In this document: positions 11,132 through 18,727 of the stretch, in pieces
How positions within the stretch are numbered: the first letter of the stretch is position 1
How the letters are laid out: every line of letters begins with the position of its first letter
Assembly: GCA_003427395.1 (NCBI GenBank)
Contig: BFEA01000618.1
Span: 388,011-427,599 of the forward strand
Reading direction: 5' to 3'
DNA: 39,589 bases
Origin: Chara braunii
Taxonomy: Eukaryota > Streptophyta > Charophyceae > Charales > Characeae
Notes under the pieces: model-generated
Told to the model about the DNA's origin: nothing
The model's database searches: none
What the model saw: only the letters and a program-made list of their open reading frames with translations
Translations under genes and position numbers: made by a program

Positions 11132-12613
11132 TCAATGACCAACGGCCCGGGGAAGCGGAAAGGGAAGACGATATATGGGGGCATGGCGAGGGGGTGGGTT
11201 AGTCGGGAGCGGGGGTAGGAAATTCTCCATTCCCGCTACTGTCACAGGAAGCTCCTGATATCGGACGATCCGATGAAAGCGAGGGAATCGATTACCAATA
11301 TGAGGAAGGGATGCGAGATAGTCGGGGTAGAGGGTGGTGAAAATTTGGAAGAGTGCCGTGCGGAAGTGATCGTGGTTTTCGCATGTGGGGATAGTCCCCG
11401 TGATCATGTAGTAAACCTCGATGATGTTGTGGCCTCGCCACGCGGTACTGAAGAGAAGGGCGTGGAGACAAAAGTCAGGGGTGGCACACTGGGTAGAGGG
11501 ATGGGGATGAACCGTGACAGCAAAACGAGTGGCGTACAAAAAGCGGAAGGTGTCGATTGGAAAGGGATTGCGGGGGAAGGTGATGCGGGTGGTGATCTGG
11601 CGGAGGGTGAGGTGGTCAAGGGGACGACGGGATAAGGACTGGGGACGAAGCCCGATGCCCTCATCGGTACGAGCTCGAACTGGTGGACGGGCGAAGGTGG
11701 AGGGGGAGGGGGATCGGCTTCGTCGACGTCGGGCCGGTGCGCTCGAAGTCTCGGCAGCAAAGTCCCCATCCTCTGGCTTGGGTGGCTCCGGATACTTGGT
11801 TGGATCATCCAAGATTGGCAGATTCGTCCCACTTGCGTACTCTAGCGGCTGCTTACTGGCCACGATCTCTTCTCTGCGCCGCGCCACCGCCTCTGGATCT
11901 TCCTCCTGGGCCTGTGTATAGCCCGCCTCCTCGCCCAAGTCTTCCCACTCAGACTCCTCTTGCTCCTCGTCCTCTTCTTCTTCTTCTTCTTCGCTTTGTT
12001 CTCCCTCGCTATGCTCACTGTAACTTCCTTCTTCTGGAGTTTCCTCTTCTTCCTCCTCGTCGCCTTCCTCTACGTCCTCTTCTTCTTCCTCCTCTAGCGT
12101 TAGCCCTTCGTCTTCGGAGGTCGTTCGAGGCTGAAAGAAGGCGAGGTCGATTATCCTCCGCGGGTCCAGGTATTCTCGTTGCGATGGTGGGTTGTTGTTA
12201 CCTCCCTGCTCCTCGAGGCAGGCCGACCACTGTAGGTAGGGCGTCAGAGTTCGTAAAAGGACGTGCGGGACCGAGTTTTCGTCACACTGCGAAACGATAT
12301 CGAGATGGAGATCGTCGACCAGCTGCGCAAGGGGAATCGTGAGCTCATGTACGATCAGCTGTCGATGGTCCGGCCGCACCGCTCCGGATAGAAATCCGAG
12401 AAGGTCTCCTTCCACCTCCGTCCTCCAAGCTTGGATGATCAACAGCTCCACGTATTCGATCCAGGCGCGGTGCTCTATGTCCTCCTCCACGTCAGGCGCA
12501 GCCCGACCAGACACACGGAAAGATCGACGAAGTGCTCGCACCACAGTTCCCACTGTCTTCGATCGAGGAGGGGAACAACGAGTGATTCCAGACGAAAGGA
12601 GAGACGGGGGCAA
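11132..12613 (-). CDS. Hypothetical protein with acidic Glu-rich centre (lineage-specific family)
   Basis: An open frame of 493 codons without internal stops. The N-terminal 130 residues look globular (IEHRAWIEYVELLIIQAW, LLGFLSGAVRPDHRQLIVHE). A Glu/Asp tract follows at residues about 165-225, then an Arg/Ser stretch (ARRRRSRSPSPS, about 297-308) and a C-terminal domain with TWRGHN-like and TLYPDYLASLPHIGNRFPRF segments. There is no ATG before residue about 400: the frame opens just after TGA with a TTG at 12613. Protein-like sequence upstream lies in two other frames (SPFVWNHSLFPSSIE, then QWELWCEHFVDLS). An upstream exon or N-terminal frameshifts are therefore likely, and it may be a damaged copy. 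It is bounded upstream by a long microsatellite and downstream by the possible LTR, so a link to a retroelement (Gag-like) is possible but unproven. I recall similar proteins in Chara; the function is unknown. Confidence 0.6.
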   Translation of the reverse strand: MPPSLLSSGITRCSPPRSKTVGTVVRALRRSFRVSGRAAPDVEEDIEHRAWIEYVELLIIQAWRTEVEGDLLGFLSGAVRPDHRQLIVHELTIPLAQLVDDLHLDIVSQCDENSVPHVLLRTLTPYLQWSACLEEQGGNNNPPSQREYLDPRRIIDLAFFQPRTTSEDEGLTLEEEEEEDVEEGDEEEEEETPEEGSYSEHSEGEQSEEEEEEEDEEQEESEWEDLGEEAGYTQAQEEDPEAVARRREEIVASKQPLEYASGTNLPILDDPTKYPEPPKPEDGDFAAETSSAPARRRRSRSPSPSTFARPPVRARTDEGIGLRPQSLSRRPLDHLTLRQITTRITFPRNPFPIDTFRFLYATRFAVTVHPHPSTQCATPDFCLHALLFSTAWRGHNIIEVYYMITGTIPTCENHDHFRTALFQIFTTLYPDYLASLPHIGNRFPRFHRIVRYQELPVTVAGMENFLPPLPTNPPPRHAPIYRLPFPLPRAVGH

Positions 12614-12767
12614 AGGTCAGACTGCCAGAAGGTAGGGAAGAGAGATGGGAGAGTGAGGGTAGAGAGTTGGGAGCAGTTTCATTAGGGGCGCTGGAAAGGT
12701 ACGAGCTCAGGAAGCACCACCGCCAGCTCGTTCCGAGACGTTCGGAGCCCTCCGACGTCGATGCCGT

Positions 12768-13650
12768 CCGAGTCTGTGTGTCTGTATGTCGGTGTGTTTG
12801 TCTGTCTGTTTGTCTGTCTGTATGTATGTATGTATGTATGTATGTATGTATGTATGTATGTATGTCGGTGTGTATGTCTTTGTCCATCTGTATGTCTGTA
12901 TGTCTCTGTGTCTGTGTGTCTCTGTGTCTCTGCCTGTCTCTTTGTCTCCGTATGTTTGTCTGTCTATCTGTCTGTCTGTCTGTCTGTCTGTATGTCGGTG
13001 TGTATGTCTCTGTCCTCTGTCTGTCTGTCTGTGTCTGCCTGTCTATCTGTCTGTGTGTCTGTATGTCGGTGTGTTTGTCTGTCTATCTGTCTATCTGTCT
13101 GTCTGTCGGTGTGTATGTCTCTGCCTGTCTGACTGTCTCTGTGTCTCTGTGTCTCTGCCTGTCTCTTTGTCTCCGTATATCTGTTTGTCTCTGTCTGTCT
13201 GTCTGTCTGTCTGTCTGTATGTATGTCGGTGTGTTAGTCTCTGTCCTCTGTCTATCTGTATGTCTGTGTGTCTCTCTGTCTGTTTGTTTGTCTCTGTGTC
13301 TCTGTGTCTCTGTGTCTCTGTGTCTCCGTCTGTCAGCCAGTCTGTCTGTCTGTCTGTGTCTGCCTGTCTGTCTGTTTGTCTGTTTGTCTCTGTCTGAATC
13401 TGTCTAACCGTCTGTCGGTGTGTATGTCTCTGTCTGTCTGTCTGTGTCTGTGTCTGTGTCTATGTGTCTTTGTGTCTCTGTTTGTCTCTGTGTCTATCTG
13501 TATGTCTGTTTGTCTCTGTGTTTCTGTCTGTCTATCTGTCTGTCTGTCTGTTTGTGTCTGCCTGTCTGTCTGTCTGTATGTCTGTATGTCTCAGTGTCTC
13601 AGTGTCTGTCTGTCTGTCTGTCTCTGTGTCTCCGTGTCTTTGTTGCTTGT
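12768..13650. repeat. TGTC/TGTA/TGTCTC microsatellite, about 880 bp
   Basis: Near-continuous TGTC, TGTA (12815-12863) and TGTGTCTC units. All three + frames stay open and would encode Cys-Val-Ser-Leu repeats, so the long frames here are artefacts. It starts 150 bp upstream of the minus-strand acidic protein frame and runs directly into the 120 bp tandem array. Confidence 0.97.
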
Positions 13651-13653
13651 TGT

Positions 13654-15297
13654 GAGTGTTCTTGCTGCAGCCCTGAACTGTTATCTCTGAGAGCTTGTCC
13701 CGGTCTGTTGCTTGTGCTCAGTGTTCTCGCTGCAGCCCTGAAATGTTATAGTCCTATAACCAGTGAGCAGTCCTGACATGCCACAATGGTTTCAGTTCTA
13801 CAATCTCCGAGAGGCTGTCCTGGTCTCTTTTGAGTGTTCTTGCTGCACCCCTGAAATGTTGTAGTCCTATAACCACTGAGCAGTCCTGACATGCCATAAT
13901 GGTTTCAGTTCTACAATCTCTGAGAGATTGTCCCGGTCTGTTCCTTGTGCTGAGTGNNNNNNNNNNNNNNNNNNNNNNNNNNNNNNNNNNNNNNNNNNNN
14001 NNNNNNNNNNNNNNNNNNNNNNNNNNNNNNNNNNNNNNNNNNNNNNNNNNNNNNNNNNNNNNNNNNNNNNNNNNNNNNNNNNNNNNNNNNNNNNNNNNNN
14101 NNNNNNNNNNNNNNNNNNNNNNNNNNNNNNNNNNNNNNNNNNNNNNNNNNNNNNNNNNNNNNNNNNNNNNNNNNNNNNNNNNNNNNNNNNNNNNNNNNNN
14201 NNNNNNNNNNNNNNNNNNNNNNNNNNNNNNNNNNNNNNNNNNNNNNNNNNNNNNNNNNNNNNNNNNNNNNNNNNNNNNNNNNNNNNNNNNNNNNNNNNNN
14301 NNNNNNNNNNNNNNNNNNNNNNNNNNNNNNNNNNNNNNNNNNNNNNNNNNNNNNNNNNNNNNNNNNNNNNNNNNNNNNNNNNNNNNNNNNNNNNNNNNNN
14401 NNNNNNNNNNNNNNNNNNNNNNNNNNNNNNNNNNNNNNNNNNNNNNNNNNNNNNNNNNNNNNNNNNNNNNNNNNNNNNNNNNNNNNNNNNNNNNNNNNNN
14501 NNNNNNNNNNNNNNNNNNNNNNNNNNNNNNNNNNNNNNNNNNNNNNNNNNNNNNNNNNNNNNNNNNNNNNNNNNNNNNNNNNNNNNNNNNNNNNNNNNNN
14601 NNNNNNNNNNNNNNNNNNNNNNNNNNNNNNNNNNNNNNNNNNNNNNNNNNNNNNNNNNNNNNNNNNNNNNNNNNNNNNNNNNNNNNNNNNNNNNNNNNNN
14701 NNNNNNNNNNNTAGTTTTGTAATCTCTGAGATCCTGTCCCGGTCTGTTGCTTGTGCTGAGTGTTCTTGCTGCAGCCCTAAACTAATATAGTCCTATAACC
14801 ACTGAGTAGTCCTTACATGCCACAATGGTTTCAGTTCTACAATCTCTGAGAGGCTGTCCCGGTCTGTTCTTTGTGCTGAGTGTTCTTGCTGCAGCCCTGA
14901 AATGTTAAAGTCTTATAACCACTGAGCAGTCCTGACATGCCAGAACGGTTTCAATTGTACAATCTCTGAGAGGCTGTCCCGGTCTGTTCTGAGTGTTCTT
15001 GCTGCAGCCCTGAACTGTTATAGTCCTATACCCACTGAGCAGTACTGTTTCTGCTAAGCGGTTTCAGTTCGACAATCGCTGAGAGGTTGTCCCAGTCCTT
15101 TGCTTGTTCTGAGTGTTCTTGCTGCAGCCCCGAACTCTTATAGTCCTATAACCACTGAGCAGTACTGTTTCTGCTAAGTGATTGTAGTTCTGTAATCTCT
15201 GAGATCCTGTCCCGGTCTGTTGCTTGTGCAGAGTGTTCTTGCTGCAGCCCTAAACTGTTATAGTCCTATAACCACTGAGCAGTCCTGACATGCCACA
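13654..15297 (+). repeat. 120-bp tandem array (probable intron content)
   Basis: The block GAGTGTTCTTGCTGCAGCCC recurs at 13654, 14758, 14878, 14991, 15111 and 15231, with variants at 13721 and 13832: a period of 113-120 bp with shortened units at the left end. Each unit contains a near-perfect dyad, GTTATAG-TC-CTATAAC. The last unit runs straight into the proposed splice acceptor of the ParB/methyltransferase gene at 15319-15321, so the array is probably in its upstream intron. It includes the assembly gap 13957-14711. Confidence 0.9.
13957..14711. other. Assembly gap (755 N)
   Basis: A run of N inside the 120-bp array. Any open frame across it is meaningless. The array length is therefore unknown. 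Confidence 1.
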
Positions 15298-15301
15298 ATG
15301 C

Positions 15302-15321
15302 CCGTTTTTTTGTTCGTGCAG
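15302..15321 (+). promoter_or_regulatory. Predicted 3' splice site of the ParB/methyltransferase gene
   Basis: A T-rich run followed by TTCGTGCAG at 15319-15321, after which conserved coding sequence starts in phase 0. The second gene copy has TTTGTGCAG (23296-23298) at the matching protein position, also phase 0, which supports a real shared exon boundary. The ATG at 15298 lies in the repeat unit and is probably not the true start. Confidence 0.6.
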
Positions 15322-16335
15322 GTTTTCATTGGAGAGCTCGGTGAATACTTGGATCCACGTCTTAAGACCAGGCTTCTTCCGTTCAGGTACCCGATCGCTA
15401 AGCCGACGTCGACCCTTGGCCCGTCGAAAACGAAGCAAGGCAAGCGGAGAACGCCTCCTCCAGTTGTAGTCTCCCCGCANANGTGTGTCGAGTCCTCGNC
15501 AGNTCTGGAGAAAGGTTCGGGTACGAAGCCNNAAGCTCCGAAAAAGAAAGTANTTGCNGAGAAAGCTGCGGCGTCTTCGAAAANGAAAGGCAAAGCTCNG
15601 CAAGACGAGCTGGGTNCGAAGCCNAAANCTCCGAAAAAGAAAGTACCTGCGCCGAAAGCTGCGGCGTCTTCGAAAGGGAAAGGCAAAACTCCGCAAGACG
15701 AGCTTCAAGTTCCTCGAGGTCTTGTTCCCGGCGAACTCAACGACGAGCTGACACGGGCCTGGAACGAGCTGGAGAGTTTAAAGGAGAAGAAAATTTCCCA
15801 AGAGCCTTTTTACCTGCCCATGTCGTGTCTGCGACGACCGTCGGACGATGGAACGGGAAACAGGCCACTCGAGATTCGGGAGCCCGAAGAGGACCACGTT
15901 TCCACAATCATGGATTCGATGATTACTTGCCCGACTGGAGATCATCTTCCCTTTGTTGGTGTCGTCGATCCGTTGGAGGTGAAAGATAAGAAGGACGTGG
16001 ATCTGGCCCGGTTGCGCAAAGGTGGCTACACCATATATGTTCTTGGAGGTGGACATTGCCGGGAGGCGAGGGAGCGCCTGCAGAAGATCTACCCTGACAA
16101 GGAGGATTACAAATGGAATGTGTGCTATGTCTATGCGGGCCTGACTACGGAAGAAGCGAGGCAGGTGGGTCACAAACACAATTCGGCAGTTGGCTACCAC
16201 AGAGATTTGAACTTCATCGAGAAGATGAAATGTTGGGGTAACATCTTCGAGAGAATGGGGTCTGTAAAGAACGCTGAGGTGAAGTTGGCCTGCCTGAGGG
16301 AGTTCGGCATACCGTGTTCTACCAAGAAGCTGTAG
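15322..16335 (+). CDS. ParB-like domain part of ParB/methyltransferase gene
   Basis: First visible exon of a gene that continues to 18020. Residues (counted from 15298) about 50-137 form a Lys/Ala/Pro-rich linker containing two copies of a 31-residue repeat (PKKKV...AAASSK.KGK..QDEL); several N bases fall here. Residues about 165-320 resemble the ParB/Srx-like N-terminal fold: EEDHVSTIMDSM, LPFVGVVDP (217-225), then GGYTIYVLGGGHCREARERL (242-261), which matches the ParB signature G-x-H-R-x-x-A. The segment GLTTEEARQVGHKHN (281-295) follows. In bacteria and phages such domains guide or accompany DNA methyltransferases or act in DNA binding. A TAG at 16333-16335 closes this frame, but the same frame resumes immediately afterwards, and the protein-like sequence appears continuous. 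The real start lies in an upstream exon not identified here. Confidence 0.7.
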   Translation, partial: VFIGELGEYLDPRLKTRLLPFRYPIAKPTSTLGPSKTKQGKRRTPPPVVVSPXXCVESSXXLEKGSGTKXXAPKKKVXXEKAAASSKXKGKAXQDELGXKXKXPKKKVPAPKAAASSKGKGKTPQDELQVPRGLVPGELNDELTRAWNELESLKEKKISQEPFYLPMSCLRRPSDDGTGNRPLEIREPEEDHVSTIMDSMITCPTGDHLPFVGVVDPLEVKDKKDVDLARLRKGGYTIYVLGGGHCREARERLQKIYPDKEDYKWNVCYVYAGLTTEEARQVGHKHNSAVGYHRDLNFIEKMKCWGNIFERMGSVKNAEVKLACLREFGIPCSTKKL

Positions 16336-16905
16336 AATAATGACCCGTTATTGCAGATCGCGATGCGTCCCAAAGAGATCCGGGACCTGCAACTGCGAAT
16401 TTTTGAGATGTGGCAGAAGGGGGAGGTCAAGAACCAGAAACTCAAGCCTCTTGCGAAAAGTCAGATCCACCCAGACGTCGCTCCAGAGTCCAGCGAGTCG
16501 GAGGGTGGCAAGAAAAAACACGGGGCGAGAAAGCTGGACAGGGCTGTCGCAAAGCAGCAAGAGATGGCGTTCTTCAATCCTCGCCTAAAATTGAAGGACA
16601 ACAAAGTTGCTTCGGCCCCGGCTGACATGCCTGCGCAACCGTGGATTACGATGGGCAATATCCTGCATGACGCTATCATCCCCATCTTGACAGAAGTTGT
16701 GTCCAAGCAGATCTCCCTGGAAGAGATGGAGAGGAAGTTCAAGGTCGTGAAGAAGTTTGGCTACGTTGCAAAGGCCTTCTGCGATGGTGTCAAATGCAAA
16801 GACTTTAAAACCGCAGAGGAGTTGTATCCTTTGCACACCAAGAGGTTCTCGAGCCATTCATTGGGAGTTTTGAGAGGCGAGGGGCTAAACCCACTGCTTT
16901 GCTAA
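16336..16905 (+). CDS. Middle segment of ParB/methyltransferase gene
   Basis: Same reading frame as the ParB-like part, separated only by the TAG at 16333. It encodes a mostly alpha-helical, charged linker: MRPKEIRDLQLRIFEMWQKG, a basic stretch (KKKHGARKLDRA), then NILHDAIIPILTEVVSKQ and EMERKFKVVKKFGYVAKAF. No catalytic motif is visible. Near 16825-16860 the protein-like reading switches from this frame to the next (GSFERRGAKPTALLNHIERA reads on in the methyltransferase frame), so a one-base indel is likely. The apparent stop at 16903-16905 is a consequence of that shift. Either the copy is a young pseudogene or the assembly has errors here. Confidence 0.6.
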   Translation, partial: NNDPLLQIAMRPKEIRDLQLRIFEMWQKGEVKNQKLKPLAKSQIHPDVAPESSESEGGKKKHGARKLDRAVAKQQEMAFFNPRLKLKDNKVASAPADMPAQPWITMGNILHDAIIPILTEVVSKQISLEEMERKFKVVKKFGYVAKAFCDGVKCKDFKTAEELYPLHTKRFSSHSLGVLRGEGLNPLLC

Positions 16906-18020
16906 ATCACATTGAACGAGCGAAGGAGTGGAGGAAGACGGAAGACAAGAGGATTAAAGATGCACAAAGAGCGAGTCACAATTTCTTACGGGTGCATTCC
17001 CTGGACGACCCTTTCGCGGACTGGACTGACGTGAAGTACGAAGGGTGTTCAGGGCAGGTCAAGGTCATTCAAGGCGATATGTTGCATTTGGCACAGCTGC
17101 AAAAGGACAAGGTGCCGATTTCCCTTTCCATCTTCGATTTGCCCTACGGCTTTGCGCACAAAGGACACGCGCGTGACACGAAGTCATTCCCGGAGAGTGA
17201 CATTGTCGCTGTGCTCGAGAATGTCAAGGAGGTTTCGAGCGCATCGCTCTGGACAGTCGCTGCTTTCTGCTCTGTGGACATGCTATCCTCAGTGAGGTCC
17301 GCGTTTGCAAAGATCTGCAATGCTGGTCAAGAGCTTGTCACGTGGTGCAAGCCGAACACAACGAATCCCGGTGGCCCGAGACTTGTCAGCGCGACGGAGT
17401 TCTGCGTTCTGGGGTACTACAATGTGACAGGCCAACGTGAGATGACGCATTACAACTTCGCTCCCACCGATCCCCGCCACAACTTCCAACTTTTTGATGC
17501 AGTCACGCGAAAGTTTGTGCACCCGGCTGATGACAGGGTGCTTTGTCCGTACCAGAAACCTTATGCATTATATTCCTGGTTGGTCACAAAGTTCTCTCCA
17601 CCAGGCGCCACCGTTTTGGACGACTTTTCGGGCGCCGGTACGGGGGCCGTTGCTTGCGTGATGGCGAACAGGAACTGTCTTGTCGTGGAGCTCGACAGGC
17701 GGTGTGCGAAGGGAATCCGCATGAGGCTGCTCACTGACCTCGAAGGGACGTTGCAGAGAGAAAAGCCGAAAGAGGGGAAGGGCAAGTCGAAGGAACAGCA
17801 CCCTGATGCGGACTTTGAGGTGTCTGGGGATCACGGCCTCAAGGAGGAAGAGCGACATGTTGAGGAAGCCACGACGACGGAGGCTTCCGGCCAGGACATG
17901 ACGCAGGAGACATGGGAGCCCATGTCGGGATTGATTGCAACCGAAGCCAATCTGCCGGCAGGATCTGGCCAGCGTGAGGAACCGCCCGTGGCAGTACCTC
18001 CTGAGGAGCAGCTGGCATGA
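16848..18020 (+). CDS. DNA methyltransferase domain (beta-class-like N6-adenine/N4-cytosine type), 3' part of the gene
   Basis: An open frame of about 390 codons ending in TGA at 18018-18020, with no ATG at its start, as expected for the continuation of the upstream segments. Catalytic motif IV reads IFDLPYGF (17130-17153), with DLPY instead of the usual DPPY or SPPY. Downstream come YQKPYAL (from about 17550, motif X-like), VLDDFSGAGTGAVA (17613-17654, SAM-binding motif I) and VVELD (motif II). The order IV then X/I is the permuted order of beta-class amino-methyltransferases. The C-terminal 90 residues are acidic/Gln-rich and low in complexity. Predicted reaction: transfer of a methyl group from S-adenosylmethionine to adenine-N6 or cytosine-N4; the target is unknown and RNA cannot be excluded. 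No other copy in the window keeps this domain. Confidence 0.75.
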   Translation, partial: LEPFIGSFERRGAKPTALLNHIERAKEWRKTEDKRIKDAQRASHNFLRVHSLDDPFADWTDVKYEGCSGQVKVIQGDMLHLAQLQKDKVPISLSIFDLPYGFAHKGHARDTKSFPESDIVAVLENVKEVSSASLWTVAAFCSVDMLSSVRSAFAKICNAGQELVTWCKPNTTNPGGPRLVSATEFCVLGYYNVTGQREMTHYNFAPTDPRHNFQLFDAVTRKFVHPADDRVLCPYQKPYALYSWLVTKFSPPGATVLDDFSGAGTGAVACVMANRNCLVVELDRRCAKGIRMRLLTDLEGTLQREKPKEGKGKSKEQHPDADFEVSGDHGLKEEERHVEEATTTEASGQDMTQETWEPMSGLIATEANLPAGSGQREEPPVAVPPEEQLA

Positions 18021-18596
18021 AGCCAGGACTCAAGTTAGGCCACAGGGGCAGAAACACGAGGTCGTAAGAGAAAGATCGGAGGATAGGAGGCGGTCAGCTC
18101 CTTGTGATGGGTTTGCGCAGCAATGCTCGACCACGTGTGCGGAAATAAGCAAGGGCGCATATAGTTCTATAACTTGTTTTTGTTATAGAACTAGATTTGA
18201 GATCGGGGACCGCTATTGTTGTCGTCGTCGTTTGTTTCTGTTATAGAACTATATTTGAGACCGAGAACGTTGTTGTTGTCGTCGTCGCTTATTGTAGTCC
18301 TACTTCGCTTCTCAGATTTCTACACCCACTGTGAAAGACTTCTGTATCTGAGATCGGGGACTGTGCGCACTTTTGTTTTGTCCTTAGTCCTGGATCCACT
18401 GACGCTTGGATCAAGCCGTTTTTCCACTGTCGTAGGGATGTAGTCCTGTGTTCACTTTTGATATGATGTAGTCCTCTACCCGCTTTTGTTGTGACGTGGT
18501 CCTGGATCCACTGTTGTACTAGTACTGGTTCTTGTCCTTTTAGCACTTTTAGCACTTTTACCCGCCAGTGGTCATTGTACTCCTATTTTGATGGCG
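18021..18596 (+). other. 3' flank of the methyltransferase gene with short repeats
   Basis: No coding frame is recognised. It contains a perfect 12-bp inverted repeat at 18162-18193 and a 57-bp direct duplication: GTTATAGAACTA followed by ATTTGAGA at 18182 and 18239, each then GTTGTCGTCGTCG. Further on come several TAGTCCTG-type motifs also found in the 120-bp array. It may be 3' UTR or an intron. Confidence 0.5.
18162..18193. repeat. 12-bp perfect inverted repeat
   Basis: TAGTTCTATAAC (18162-18173) and GTTATAGAACTA (18182-18193) are exact reverse complements with an 8-nt T-rich spacer. The right arm is repeated once more at 18239. Confidence 0.9.
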
Positions 18597-18727
18597 AACA
18601 TTTGTCTTTTTTTCATTTCTCTTTTTTTTCTCTTTTTTTTTCTCTTTTTTTTTCTCTTTTTTTTTTTCTCTTTTCTTTTTTTTCTCTTTTCTTTTTCTTC
18701 TTTTTTTTCTCTTTTTCTCTTTTTTGA
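18597..18727. repeat. T-rich low-complexity tract
   Basis: About 130 bp of T-runs broken by CTC. The matching tract at 19421-19458 is shorter and starts with a single N, a sign of poor assembly of the homopolymer. Confidence 0.95.

Noticed and set aside
11683-12342. 219-codon plus-strand frame rich in Pro, Leu and Arg
   Set aside because: Shadow of the Glu/Arg-rich minus-strand protein; low complexity.
12667-13776. Long open frames rich in Cys, Val, Ser and Leu (up to 246 codons)
   Set aside because: They are translations of the TGTC/TGTA microsatellite; all three forward frames are open for the same reason.
13899-14790. Three long open frames across the N run
   Set aside because: They consist of unknown bases and carry no information.
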